In this document: positions 9,594 through 18,135 of the stretch, piece by piece | Position numbering within the stretch: the stretch's first letter is position 1 | Layout of the letters: the number at the start of each line of letters is the position of its first letter | Source of the DNA: Granulicella sp. | Lineage (GTDB): Bacteria; Acidobacteriota; Terriglobia; Terriglobales; Acidobacteriaceae | Direction of reading: 5' to 3' | Assembly (NCBI GenBank): GCA_003133205.1 | Contig: PKWK01000034.1 | Coordinates: 308 to 40,071, forward strand | Length of the DNA: 39,764 bases | Notes under the pieces: generated by a model | Told to the model about the DNA's origin: nothing | The model's input: only the letters and a program-made list of their open reading frames with translations | Databases searched by the model: none | Translations under genes and position numbers: made by a program

Positions 9594-12500
9594 TTAGATC
9601 AGGTCCCAGCCGTCCACACCGTTGGAGATGAAGGTGCAGGACGAATACTGGTACTTGATCGTGAGGCTGGCCCCGTTGCGGATGGTGTCCGAGCCGCTGC
9701 CGACGATGGTGATGGTGTGGGCGTCGGACGAAACCTTGCAGACCGTGATCTCACCGTTGACGTTCGACGCCGCCGGGGGGAAGGTTGCCGTCAGTTTGCC
9801 ACTCGCGGTGTTCACCAGATCGCAATCGCTTGCCGCCGGACTCCAGTTCGCAGAGATGTTGCGGACCACGAAGCCGCCACCGCCACCGACTCCTGGTACG
9901 GATGTGATGGGCACCCACGTGGGCGCTGCTGCGGACCCAGTGTTGTTTACCAGCGCGTAACCCGGAGGGATTGAGTTGAGACCCGTCGAACCCTGGAGCA
10001 CGTTAACGCTTCCATCGATGGTGGACACCGAGTGAGCCGGAGTTCCCGTCATCAGCAGTCCGGTGGAAGCATCTACTGCGCCGCTGTTGGTCGAGCCGAT
10101 GGTGAAGGACACCGCCGAGAGGTTGCTCAGCGGCTGAGGGTTGTTGCCGAAATTGTTCACGGCCTGGAACTTGAGGTAGATGGTCTTCCCCTGCCACAGC
10201 GGATCGTAGGTGTACTTGAAGATCGAGCCGTCCAGGCGCATGAACAATGAGCCAATCGCGTGAGAGCTGATCGTGGTGCCCAGTTGGCCGCGACGGATGT
10301 AGCTGTCCATCGTGTATGCGTTCTGGCCAGTCACGGCGGCTGCCGAGTAGCTGATGACTTCGCCGTCGACATAGGCCAGCATGGTGTCGTTGTCGGCAGC
10401 GGTAGTCGTTCCGGAGACCAGGGCGGCGGAGTTCTCCGCGAGCTGGACTACCAAGCTGTTGGTCGCGTCGGGATCGCTGCCCACGGAGAAGGTGGAGGCC
10501 AGCTCCCCAAGCACGGCAGGCTGGGTGAGCTGAGTCACCTGTGCCCATCGAACGCCGTCCTCTGAGATCCACACGTTGGTCGCGCCATAGTTAGCGCCCG
10601 TTCCGCATGCACCGATCCATAGCTGGTTGCCTGCGAAGCCGGTCAGGCGGCCAGTGGCCTCGAACATGACAACTTCCGACGTGCCCGGCGATGCCAGCGG
10701 GTCCGAGATCACCTGAGCCGACGACAGGCCTTTGTTGAACAGGGTGGGCTGGCCCGCGCCATAGGGGTAATCCTCAGCTTCAATCTTGATGCCCTCGACA
10801 GGATCATCCACTACCTTGGTGATGCGGATGGGCAGGTTGACCACGCCGAGGTTGGTGTTGTTCAGCCCCTGCGCCCACACCGATGATGTGGTGATGGTCA
10901 CGAGGTCCATTGCCTCCAGGTAGCTGTACGTGAAGGGCAGCGTGAACTCGTACGTATTTCTGATGTACGTGCCATGCTTGAGCCGGAGGTTCGCCGCGAA
11001 GGTGGCGGCGGCCAGTGTGTGGATGAAGGCCCAGTCCTGAGGATCTTCGATCCGCGAGCCGAAGCGATCGATGAGGCTCTGGTCACTCTCAGCCGTGATC
11101 TCCTTGGCATACTGGTTGTTCCGGTTGTCCCACTGGACCTGGACCCCGTTGTACGCATCCTGCCACGCCGAGCGCTTGATGGTTACCGGGTCCACACCTT
11201 CCTTGGCAACGAAGCAGGTGTCGTCGAGGGCCACGACGTAGGAGGATGGGGCGAGCCAGGTGCATCCGTTCGCTGCTGTGGTTGTGTCGCCATACGGAAC
11301 GAGTTTGAGCAGACCCTCGGAGACGAACGCCGCACACATGCCAGCTTCCAGCCACTTGCTCATGCAGGAGTCGGCGGTGTCCTGCGAGTCGAGCACGGGG
11401 GAGATGAAGAAGTTGTTTGCGGCGAACCAGTTCCATGCCGTAGCGCCCACACTCTGCACGGAAGGTGTACCCGGAGTGCCCCACGTTCCGCCCGGGCCGT
11501 TGTCGATGAAGCCTGGGGGAAATGGCTGAGCGCCCACACCGAGACCCCACTGGCTGTCGGTAAGCACACGGATCATGCAGTGGACCACGTTGCAGTCAAG
11601 GATGGGTGTGCCATCGGCGTAGACCCCGCCCATGATGTCCGGCGTGATGACTTCGAAGCTGTTCTGCTGGGGCTCTCCACCCATGCCGAAATCCATGGGC
11701 TCGAACAGCAGGATGGCCGCACCGCTGTAACCGAGAGCTGCGCCGGGGTAGCTGCCGGAGAGGAAGCTGAACGGAGCCTGACCGATGTATCCCTCGGCGA
11801 GGGTGAAGTCCAGCATGGTGGACTCGTTCTGCCCGACCGCGTTGGGGTTGTTGACCTGGAATGTGATGACCACCTCGGCTCCGATGTCAGCAGATGCGAA
11901 GTGGTAGGTGGCCGGAGCTGAGCCGGTGACGGAGTATTCTCCGGCTGCAGAGGGTGAGCCTACGCGTGTGAGGGCGGTGCCTGCGCTCAAACCGGTGCCG
12001 CCGTAGACCACACCGAGGTCGGCGTTGAAGGCAAAGGAGCCGCCAACAGAGATGTTGCAGCCAGCGGGGATGAGGTCGGTCTCTTGCTGATTGATCGTGG
12101 TGAGCAGGAAGCCATAGGCCACGGTCACAGTCTTGCCCGCGTCCGCAGAGGCGAAGTGGTAGATGCCGGTGGCGGGGTCGATGGAATACTGCCCAGCAGT
12201 GAGCACGGCCCCATAGACCGCCTGAAAGAGTGAAGTTGAGGTGGTGTTGCTCACCGTAGTGGAGGTCGGAGCCCCATAGCTGGTGTACGTTCCACTGTAG
12301 GTCGATACCGGGGTCACGCCGTAGTTGTTGGTCATGGCACCGGCGTTGGCCGGTGTGTACGTGTATGAAGGTCCGGCGATGGTGTAGTTCTCCGCCGCCT
12401 TAGGCGCACCCAACCATGACTGACCCGACCAGCAGTCACCAATGCCAGAGATGGGTCCTGCGCAGAGGCCTGCCACGACATTCGCCGAGTACAGATACTG

Positions 12501-12716
12501 GCCGTTACCTTTGCCGCCGCCCTTGCCTCCGCCACCACCCTTCTTGCCGGAGTTGTCGGGGTTCGCGTCGAACCCGTCGATCCAGAAGATGAGCTGGTTG
12601 GTCTTCGCCGTCCCCATGATCGCCGTGAGGGGCTTGCCCAAGTCGGACGAGTTGATCTTGACTCCGAAGAGTTTCTCCGGAGTAGTCGTGCTGCCCGAAC
12701 TAAAAATGCTTCCCAT
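9594..12716 (-). CDS. tail tip hub / host specificity protein (GTA megatron-like)
   Basis: A 1,040-residue protein starting MGSIFSSGSTTTPEKLFGVK. The N-terminus has a Gly/Lys-rich linker (about residues 60-71), and the middle has hub features such as SAWQDAYNGVQVQWDN and RLKHGTYIRNTYEFTLPF, followed by a D-rich strand region with VVDDPVEGIKIEAEDYPYG. This matches the phage-tail hub region of gene transfer agent gp15 and lambda J-like proteins. The C-terminal 150 residues are variable and may form a receptor-contact or fibre-docking domain. Its start codon overlaps the stop of the NlpC/P60 gene (TAATG), indicating translational coupling. Position directly after DUF2460, DUF2163 and NlpC/P60 genes supports the role. 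Confidence 0.75.
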   Translation of the reverse strand: MGSIFSSGSTTTPEKLFGVKINSSDLGKPLTAIMGTAKTNQLIFWIDGFDANPDNSGKKGGGGGKGGGKGNGQYLYSANVVAGLCAGPISGIGDCWSGQSWLGAPKAAENYTIAGPSYTYTPANAGAMTNNYGVTPVSTYSGTYTSYGAPTSTTVSNTTSTSLFQAVYGAVLTAGQYSIDPATGIYHFASADAGKTVTVAYGFLLTTINQQETDLIPAGCNISVGGSFAFNADLGVVYGGTGLSAGTALTRVGSPSAAGEYSVTGSAPATYHFASADIGAEVVITFQVNNPNAVGQNESTMLDFTLAEGYIGQAPFSFLSGSYPGAALGYSGAAILLFEPMDFGMGGEPQQNSFEVITPDIMGGVYADGTPILDCNVVHCMIRVLTDSQWGLGVGAQPFPPGFIDNGPGGTWGTPGTPSVQSVGATAWNWFAANNFFISPVLDSQDTADSCMSKWLEAGMCAAFVSEGLLKLVPYGDTTTAANGCTWLAPSSYVVALDDTCFVAKEGVDPVTIKRSAWQDAYNGVQVQWDNRNNQYAKEITAESDQSLIDRFGSRIEDPQDWAFIHTLAAATFAANLRLKHGTYIRNTYEFTLPFTYSYLEAMDLVTITTSSVWAQGLNNTNLGVVNLPIRITKVVDDPVEGIKIEAEDYPYGAGQPTLFNKGLSSAQVISDPLASPGTSEVVMFEATGRLTGFAGNQLWIGACGTGANYGATNVWISEDGVRWAQVTQLTQPAVLGELASTFSVGSDPDATNSLVVQLAENSAALVSGTTTAADNDTMLAYVDGEVISYSAAAVTGQNAYTMDSYIRRGQLGTTISSHAIGSLFMRLDGSIFKYTYDPLWQGKTIYLKFQAVNNFGNNPQPLSNLSAVSFTIGSTNSGAVDASTGLLMTGTPAHSVSTIDGSVNVLQGSTGLNSIPPGYALVNNTGSAAAPTWVPITSVPGVGGGGGFVVRNISANWSPAASDCDLVNTASGKLTATFPPAASNVNGEITVCKVSSDAHTITIVGSGSDTIRNGASLTIKYQYSSCTFISNGVDGWDLI

Positions 12717-13171
12717 TATGCAGCCACATCTTTCAGCGTGAAGAAAAGCTTCTCGGATTTCAGGAACCGCAGGCGAGTCCGGGCGCTACCGGCTTTGACC
12801 GAGTCACCGAAGGCATGGATGTAGTAGTCCGGCCAGGTCTTGATGATGGCTCCGTGGCAGTACGACTTACTTCCCGTGAGCCGCCAGACCACCACATCGC
12901 CGGGCAGGACTTCGGACTCCGGGATCTCGCGGAAGAACTTGAGCACCAGGTCCACGTATTCGGTGGAGGCGCGGTGCAGGCCAATGAAGAGCGGGTAATC
13001 CTTGGGCAGGTCGGTGATCTCCGGGATGAGCCCACTGTTGTGGAAGACGCCGTAGAGGAGTTGGCCACAGTCCACACCGGCACCCTTGACGCAGGACCAG
13101 CCACGGTAGGGTGTGCCGATCCATGTCTCGGTCTCGGCGACTACAGCTTCGCGTTGTTCGACGGTCATCAT
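12716..13171 (-). CDS. NlpC/P60 family tail-tip peptidase
   Basis: A 151-residue protein starting MMTVEQREAVVAETETWIGT. The NlpC/P60 cysteine peptidase core is visible: GVDCGQLLYGVF gives nucleophile C35, SYCHGAIIK gives H106, and YIHAFGD gives the third polar residue, probably H119. Such enzymes cut peptidoglycan peptides so the tail can cross the cell wall and correspond to gp14 of the Rhodobacter gene transfer agent. The start at 13171 (or 13168) is preferred because upstream residues in the longer frame are read from the end of the DUF2163 gene. No signal peptide is seen, as expected for a virion component. Confidence 0.85.
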   Translation of the reverse strand: MMTVEQREAVVAETETWIGTPYRGWSCVKGAGVDCGQLLYGVFHNSGLIPEITDLPKDYPLFIGLHRASTEYVDLVLKFFREIPESEVLPGDVVVWRLTGSKSYCHGAIIKTWPDYYIHAFGDSVKAGSARTRLRFLKSEKLFFTLKDVAA

Positions 13172-13173
13172 AG

Positions 13174-14091
13174 TTACACCGCGCTCTGGGGTGGTGGCAC
13201 GAACGGCATCCCGCCGAAGTGCACAAGGTTGGAAAACTTTTGCGTGCAGGTGCTGACCGACTTGTCGCATCCGGCGATGACGGAGAACGTGTCGCCGGGG
13301 GCGGGCGTGAACAGCCATGGATACATGACCTGCAACTTGCCGCTGCCGTCATGCAGCTTCACGCACTGGCTGAGCCCGTTGTTGGCACCGGTGAGGCACT
13401 TGACCACACCCTGGGTGAAGTAACCCGCTGGCTGAGTGAACGCTACGGTCGGAGTTAGAGCCCAACCGGTGGTGCCGGTGGCTGCGGTGAAGTTGGTGGT
13501 GTAGGTCGAGGCTGTGAGGTTGCAGTTCGCGTCGGCGAAGCCCCACGGGCAGTTGGCCTGGATGATGCGGGTCGGAACCTTGATGTTGAGCAGGTAGAGG
13601 TAGTCCGCGCATTCGAAGACAACCTTGTTGCGGCTGATGGAGTTAATCTTGGTGACCTGCCCCATGAACTTGGTCTCGACACCGTTGCTGACGTTGCCGT
13701 ACTCGCCGAATGGCATGTAGACCGTCTGGACCACAATCTGGCAGGCATCGAACAGCCCATTGAGCGCGGCGGCCAGGATGCCCGTCGGTGCACCGGGGTA
13801 GGTGGTGCCGAGCTGCGGGACGCAATTCAGTTCCATCGAGTTGCTGTGCAGGTCGAAGCTCGCGTCCGAAGTGATAGCTCCACGGCTCCATGCGCCCCAC
13901 AGCGATGCGGAGAAGGTCGTGGTGGGGTTAGGCCACCCGGGGGTGCCCGAGGGCACGGTGATGTCGAACTGGCCGTCTGTCGCCAACAGGTACTCGCCGT
14001 TCGGCAGCACGATGGTGAAGATGTCTGCGCGTACGCAGTTGGGGTTAGCCATCAGGAAGGCGATCAGTCCACTCGGCATGAGTCTCTTCAC
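13174..14091 (-). CDS. DUF2163/BR0599-type tail hub protein with Fe-S-like cysteines
   Basis: A 305-residue protein translated from GTG 14091, which has GGAGG 7 nt upstream; an ATG at 14079 is the alternative. The C-terminus GCDKSVSTCTQKFSN followed by HFGGMPFVP is the signature of the BR0599/DUF2163 family, equal to gp13 of the Rhodobacter gene transfer agent. Four cysteines, C181 and C190 (CPWGFADANC) and C275 and C282, match the paired cysteines that hold an iron-sulfur cluster in the GTA hub structure. That the cluster exists here is inference from the family. Further cysteines occur at 19, 90, 117, 161, 232 and 243. It lies between DUF2460 and NlpC/P60 genes in the conserved GTA order. 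Confidence 0.82.
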   Translation of the reverse strand: MKRLMPSGLIAFLMANPNCVRADIFTIVLPNGEYLLATDGQFDITVPSGTPGWPNPTTTFSASLWGAWSRGAITSDASFDLHSNSMELNCVPQLGTTYPGAPTGILAAALNGLFDACQIVVQTVYMPFGEYGNVSNGVETKFMGQVTKINSISRNKVVFECADYLYLLNIKVPTRIIQANCPWGFADANCNLTASTYTTNFTAATGTTGWALTPTVAFTQPAGYFTQGVVKCLTGANNGLSQCVKLHDGSGKLQVMYPWLFTPAPGDTFSVIAGCDKSVSTCTQKFSNLVHFGGMPFVPPPQSAV

Positions 14092-14751
14092 TTACACGCC
14101 TCCTGGTGCGGCGATGATGCCGTAGGTCGAGACGCCGGGTACGAACTCGCTGGAGAACTTCACGCCCTGAATCATCCAGTGATCGATCCCGGAGTTGATG
14201 GTGAAGCTGCGGGTCGAATCGATTGTGTCCTCGGCGAAGCGGCACAGGTAGTAGAAGCTGCCTGACCATGTGAGGACGGCTGCGGCGGCGGGCGGGGTGG
14301 TGAAGGTGACCACGCCGGTGCTGGAGATCGAAGCCGGAGTGGTGAGGGTTCCGCCAACGTAGATGAGCGGTGTGCCGTTCAGGTTCTGGATCACGTCGAC
14401 AGAACCGAAAATGTTGCGGCTGAGCTGAAACTTGGTCGCGATGCCGTTGCCCGTACCGAACTGGCCACCGGTGATGGCGTGGTCCTGGGGGTCGGTGAAG
14501 AGGAAGAGATTCGCGCCACCGGCAGTTGCCATGAAGGTGCCCAGCATCTGAGCCACCACGGACGCGGCGGTGTGCTCATGGCCGGTGATGTGGTCAAGCG
14601 AGAACTCGAAGTCCCAGGTGGGATACGGCTTCAACGCGATGCCAGCGTTAACGCCAGCCGGACCCTTCTGGCGGACCGTGTTGAAGTTCGGGAATTTCTT
14701 CAGCCCGGCGGCCATGCTGATCGGCATTGTGGGCATGATCGGAAATGACAT
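14092..14751 (-). CDS. DUF2460 distal tail protein
   Basis: A 219-residue protein of the DUF2460 family, the distal tail (Dit-like) component, gp12 of the Rhodobacter gene transfer agent. Diagnostic parts are NLFLFTDPQDHAITGGQFGT (about residues 81-100), GNGIATKFQLSRNIFG and GVVTFTTPPAAAAVLTWSG, then YYLCRFAEDTID near the C-terminus where relatives have VRFdxD. It would form the ring joining the tail tube to the hub. It starts 34 bp after the tape measure stop, with an AGAGGA upstream of ATG 14751, and is followed after a TAA-GTG junction by the DUF2163 hub gene. Confidence 0.82.
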   Translation of the reverse strand: MSFPIMPTMPISMAAGLKKFPNFNTVRQKGPAGVNAGIALKPYPTWDFEFSLDHITGHEHTAASVVAQMLGTFMATAGGANLFLFTDPQDHAITGGQFGTGNGIATKFQLSRNIFGSVDVIQNLNGTPLIYVGGTLTTPASISSTGVVTFTTPPAAAAVLTWSGSFYYLCRFAEDTIDSTRSFTINSGIDHWMIQGVKFSSEFVPGVSTYGIIAAPGGV

Positions 14752-14784
14752 TTGACATCGTCCTCTACTGATACATTTCGAAGT

Positions 14785-16794
14785 TCACTTGTTCATTCGC
14801 CGCATCGCTGCGGTGATGTGGCGCTGGAAGACGGAAGCATGCTTGGACAGCATCGCGTCTACGCCGGTGGCGTCTACCGCGTGGATCTGCGGAGCGAAGT
14901 TGATGCTGGGCATGCCACCGCCGCCGCCCCGATTGCGCTCGGATGACTCAACTCGATCGGTAAGGGCCTTGATGACGACCGTCTCGCCCTGGTGCCCGAT
15001 GATCGGGACAGCGCCTGCAGAGCCCACGGATGCGCCGGGAATCTTACCGCCCTCTTCGAAGCTCATAACGGCTGCGAAGGCTGCCGCACCGGCTGCGTAT
15101 CCCCACATAGGGGCGGGAGGGATGGCGGACATCTGAGCGAAGGCGTTGCCGTAAGCTTTCTTCGCGTTGATGAGCTTCTCTTTGTTGCCGGTCAGCTCCA
15201 TCATGATGACGTTCTTCAACATCGCCTCAGCCATCTGTTCGCCGGTCTGGCGGAACGATGCGGCGAGGCTCTTGTTCATCACGATGCTGCTGGCTACGCT
15301 GCTGGCGATGGACTCCTTCATCCGAGTCTCGGAGTTCTGAATATCCATCAACTGCTGGTGCTGCGCCTCAGTGGCAAGAGACTTTCTGTCCGCAGCGCCC
15401 TTTGCCTTGGCCTTGGTGATAGCAGCTTCCAGCGTCACCACATGGGACAGGTAGTTCTTATCAAAGCGGTCGAGGTTTGTGAGTTCGGTGTTGAGTGCGG
15501 CTACCTCTGCGTCTTCCTGCGCCTGAGACGCGGTGATTTCAGCCGACAGAATCTCGGCAGCCGAGGAGTGATGAAGAGCCAGCTTGTTCTTAGCTAGTTG
15601 CTCGTCGGACTTAAGCTGGAGCTGAGCGCCGTACATGGCTAATTCGGCGACGGTCCTGTTGGTCGTCTGCGCCAGGTTCTTCTCGCTGTCCGCTCTCTCC
15701 TTCGCCAGCTTCTCGTCAGCCTTGTTCAGCTCTTCCCATGTCCGCTGGATAGAAGCGGAGATTTCAGCATTCAACCGATCCGCCTCCTGGGCATCGCGGA
15801 TCGTCTGCTTCATGAAGTCCGACTCGGGCTCCTTCTTCGGGGTGTTGTCTTTGTCCTCGGTGAGCTTGAGAATCTTCTCCTTCTTGCCACCGGCTTCGAT
15901 GGCGAGGTTGAGGTCCTTAATCTCGTTGGCGGTGGACGCCGCCGCAGTGGTGAACTGGAGCAGCATTTCCTTGCTGTCCGCAAACTTGGTCTTGAGCGTG
16001 TCGAGTTCGGTGATCTGACCATGGAGAGCGGTGAGCAGCGCTTGCTGCGCCGCAGATTGGCCTTCCTTGGTCATCGGGGCTTCGGCCAGGGCGCGGCGCT
16101 TCTCCTCGACCACCGTCATCGCCGCTTGCATCTTGTTCAGTTCGTCGGTGCCGGTGCCGTAACCCTTACCCTGACCCACGCCGGAGAAGGCGTCCTCGAT
16201 GCCACGACCGATACGCTTCCAGAACCCGAGGTGATCTTCCAGCACGGTGTTCATTTTTGCGAAGTCGGAGGCGAAGGATGCGGCCAGCTTGTCGATCTCC
16301 GCTGAGGTTTCGAGGATGGCCTCCTTCATATAGTTGTGGGAGGGCTTGTGCTCAAGCTTCGCGATCTGATCGTCCAGCTTAAGGTTGGTCAGCTCCAGAG
16401 CTTTGGTGTTGTCATCTTCCTTGATCGCCGCGTTGGTGTTCTCGTCCGCAGCCTTACGGATGGCGGCGGCAAGAGCCTGATGATGCTCGATGAGCTTGCC
16501 GATGATCTCGATCGCGAGGACCACACCGGCGATAGGGAGCATGGCGGAAAAGGCCGCACCTACGCCGGGAATTTTGGCGATGAGGGAGTTAAGGTGACGG
16601 GGTAAACGCACGCCCACCGACTCCTCCACGAGCATCAGGCCGCCACGAGCCTCACCGATGTTGGTGAACGATTCTCCAGTCTTGCCAGCCCCGCCCTGGA
16701 GGTCGTTGAGGTCGGACTTGACCTTACCCATATCCTCACGGAACTGGGCGGTCTCAGCCTGCAATCTGACAATCAGTGCGCCGACTTCGCTCAT
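14785..16794 (-). CDS. tail tape measure protein
   Basis: A 669-residue protein starting MSEVGALIVRLQAETAQFRE. The N-terminus is the usual start of short tape measure proteins (AETAQFREDMGKVKSDLNDL), followed by a hydrophobic stretch AAFSAMLPIAGVVLAIEIIG (about residues 79-98) and long alanine/lysine/glutamate helices (about 100-500) likely to be coiled coil. A second hydrophobic region lies near 575-590. Tape measure length sets tail length; at roughly 1.5 A per residue, 669 residues suggest a tail near 100 nm, which is an estimate. ATG 16794 overlaps the TGA of the frameshifted chaperone (ATGA). Position just after the chaperone pair is diagnostic. Confidence 0.88.
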   Translation of the reverse strand: MSEVGALIVRLQAETAQFREDMGKVKSDLNDLQGGAGKTGESFTNIGEARGGLMLVEESVGVRLPRHLNSLIAKIPGVGAAFSAMLPIAGVVLAIEIIGKLIEHHQALAAAIRKAADENTNAAIKEDDNTKALELTNLKLDDQIAKLEHKPSHNYMKEAILETSAEIDKLAASFASDFAKMNTVLEDHLGFWKRIGRGIEDAFSGVGQGKGYGTGTDELNKMQAAMTVVEEKRRALAEAPMTKEGQSAAQQALLTALHGQITELDTLKTKFADSKEMLLQFTTAAASTANEIKDLNLAIEAGGKKEKILKLTEDKDNTPKKEPESDFMKQTIRDAQEADRLNAEISASIQRTWEELNKADEKLAKERADSEKNLAQTTNRTVAELAMYGAQLQLKSDEQLAKNKLALHHSSAAEILSAEITASQAQEDAEVAALNTELTNLDRFDKNYLSHVVTLEAAITKAKAKGAADRKSLATEAQHQQLMDIQNSETRMKESIASSVASSIVMNKSLAASFRQTGEQMAEAMLKNVIMMELTGNKEKLINAKKAYGNAFAQMSAIPPAPMWGYAAGAAAFAAVMSFEEGGKIPGASVGSAGAVPIIGHQGETVVIKALTDRVESSERNRGGGGGMPSINFAPQIHAVDATGVDAMLSKHASVFQRHITAAMRRMNK

Positions 16795-17273
16795 GCTTTG
16801 CTCTCTTCTTCGGTTGGCTTAAGGTGCGGCCACACGCTGTTGAACATCGCCTCGGGATCGGCATAGCCGCTGGTCTTCAAATCCTCGATGGCCTTACGTC
16901 GGACTTCGAGCAGCCTCGGGCGGGGAGTCATCATGGGGAGTCCACCGATGACCTTCTTGATGTGGCGATGTCCCTCTCTCACCTTCTCCAACTTGAGAGC
17001 CTCGTCCTCGGGCCGAACGAAATCGAACGCGGTCACCGTCGCATCCTCCACGCTGCCCCGATTCACGTTGTAGACGGCGGCGGCGGTCAGGGCGTTGGAG
17101 TAGCGGTCGTAGCGGATCGCCACGTTGCGGCGCTTGGCCAACTCATGGAACTCGCCGGGTGTTAGCTCCTCGAACTCTTCCCACGTGAGCCGGAAGTCAT
17201 ACCGCGCCCAGGCCCACAGTTCGCCCCAGGTCTCCGGGGACTTCTCTATGCGGTCGTCATGACCGCTGGCACG
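16791..17273 (-). CDS. tail assembly chaperone T extension, made by -1 frameshift
   Basis: This frame is open from the slippery site at 17279-17273 to the TGA at 16791, 160 codons after the slip. It has no good start of its own; the first candidate is a TTG at 17141. The extension reads RASGHDDRIEKSPETWGELW and then FRLTWEEFEELTPGEFHELA, the tryptophan/glutamate pattern of tail chaperone T domains, ending with a basic, charged C-terminus. It should be made as a fusion to the 136-residue chaperone, as lambda G-T is. Tail chaperones bind the tape measure protein and recruit tail tube subunits, and the tape measure gene follows directly. The unslipped gene ends only 27 nt beyond the slip. Confidence 0.85.
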   Translation of the reverse strand, partial: RASGHDDRIEKSPETWGELWAWARYDFRLTWEEFEELTPGEFHELAKRRNVAIRYDRYSNALTAAAVYNVNRGSVEDATVTAFDFVRPEDEALKLEKVREGHRHIKKVIGGLPMMTPRPRLLEVRRKAIEDLKTSGYADPEAMFNSVWPHLKPTEEESKA

Positions 17274-17656
17274 TTTGGGTCGGCAGTTGCACCCGCGACC
17301 TTCTCGTCGGCCAGAATCTTCTGGTACGCGGCGGCAGCACCGGGGAACATCAATTCGAAGATGATGTCGGACAGAGCCCGCTGCGCCTCGGGGTTGAGGA
17401 TCTCGCGAACCTCATCGAGAGTGACTTCGGGGTTGAATTTCTCCAGGCCGCCCCAGACGATGACGGGGAACTCCTTGCCCGAGGACAAGCCGTTCCAGTC
17501 GGCAATTTTCTTGATGTCTTTGCCGATGGCCTCTTCGATCCGGGCGATGGCCTTGTACGTGTACGCGAGCTTCCATGACTTCGGCTCGGTGCCATCCTCG
17601 GCGTCGAGGACCAGGGTGAAGTGTGGAGTGACGCGCATCTTGAGCGGTTCGTTCAT
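17246..17656 (-). CDS. tail assembly chaperone (G-like, GTA gp10-like)
   Basis: A 136-residue protein starting MNEPLKMRVTPHFTLVLDAE. The segment YTYKAIARIEEAIGKDIKKI followed by VIVWGGLEKFNPEVTLDEV is the pattern of gene-transfer-agent gp10 type tail chaperones. It ends in an Ala/Asp/Pro tail (PNVPAVMTTA) just after the slippery heptamer. Most ribosomes should stop at 17246; a minority should slip to make the longer form. GAAGGAA lies about 9 nt before ATG 17656. It follows the tail tube gene and a GNRA hairpin. Confidence 0.85.
   Translation of the reverse strand: MNEPLKMRVTPHFTLVLDAEDGTEPKSWKLAYTYKAIARIEEAIGKDIKKIADWNGLSSGKEFPVIVWGGLEKFNPEVTLDEVREILNPEAQRALSDIIFELMFPGAAAAYQKILADEKVAGATADPNVPAVMTTA
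17273..17279 (-). promoter_or_regulatory. -1 programmed ribosomal frameshift slippery heptamer CCCAAAC
   Basis: On the minus strand the 0 frame reads GAC CCA AAC GTG, so the heptamer C CCA AAC is in the exact X XXY YYZ register. Slipping by -1 re-pairs as CCC AAA and continues in the frame open to 16791. The 0-frame stop lies only 27 nt from the end of the heptamer, as in lambda-type G/GT pairs. A stimulatory structure downstream was not resolved by eye. Confidence 0.88.
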
Positions 17657-17682
17657 TGATGATTCCTTCGCTGGTTACAGGA

Positions 17683-17698
17683 GGGGGCTTTCGCCCCC
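17683..17698 (-). other. GNRA-tetraloop hairpin after the tail tube gene
   Basis: In the transcript GGGGGC-GAAA-GCCCCC forms a perfect 6-bp GC stem closed by a GAAA tetraloop. It lies between the stop of the tail tube gene (17716) and the start of the chaperone (17656). No U-run follows, so it is more likely an attenuator or an RNA-stabilising 3' end for the tail tube message than a full terminator. Confidence 0.7.
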
Positions 17699-17715
17699 AC
17701 CATGTCCGGGTTGGC

Positions 17716-18132
17716 TTAGACGTACACCTTGGGTCCGCTGATCTTGATCTTGACGTCGAGACGCGCGGGCTTTTCCAGCGGGAAGCTCGGAGTCATCGAC
17801 TCGATAATTCCCGTGAAAGCCACGCTGTTGGACGTGCCGTAGAGGCCCTTCATCGCGACCGTAGCGCCGGACAGACGGATGGCTTCCAAAGCAACCTGCG
17901 TTACGTCGCCGGGGAGAAAGAACGCCTTCACGTCGACGGAGCCGGGGTCCTGGGTGGATGAGATGAAGGTGTCCACGCCATTGACGGTTGCCATGACGGT
18001 GGTCTTCTCGGTCGCAACCTTGTCGCCGCTGATTGCGAAGGAATCAACACCTGCGAGGGTGGTGAAGGTAGTGGGGCTGGCAACTGTCGCGAACTCAAAG
18101 CTGTCGCCGATGCCGGTGGTGGGAGTGGACAT
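17716..18132 (-). CDS. major tail tube protein
   Basis: A 138-residue protein starting MSTPTTGIGDSFEFATVASP, with GGAGAG upstream of ATG 18132. The pattern of an N-terminal G-x-x-F-E-x-A strand, central VDTFISSTQDPGSVDVKAFF and a C-terminal DVKIKISGPKVYV fits small phage tail tube proteins (GTA/TP901 type), which stack as hexameric rings. Position between the tail completion genes and the tail chaperones is the standard place. It lies immediately downstream of the glycosyltransferase (3-bp gap) and is followed by a stable hairpin, consistent with high expression. Confidence 0.8.
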   Translation of the reverse strand: MSTPTTGIGDSFEFATVASPTTFTTLAGVDSFAISGDKVATEKTTVMATVNGVDTFISSTQDPGSVDVKAFFLPGDVTQVALEAIRLSGATVAMKGLYGTSNSVAFTGIIESMTPSFPLEKPARLDVKIKISGPKVYV

Positions 18133-18135
18133 GGG

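Noticed and set aside
13172..13318. N-terminal extension of the NlpC/P60 protein
   Set aside because: It overlaps the DUF2163 gene and is His/Arg-rich with no conservation expected.
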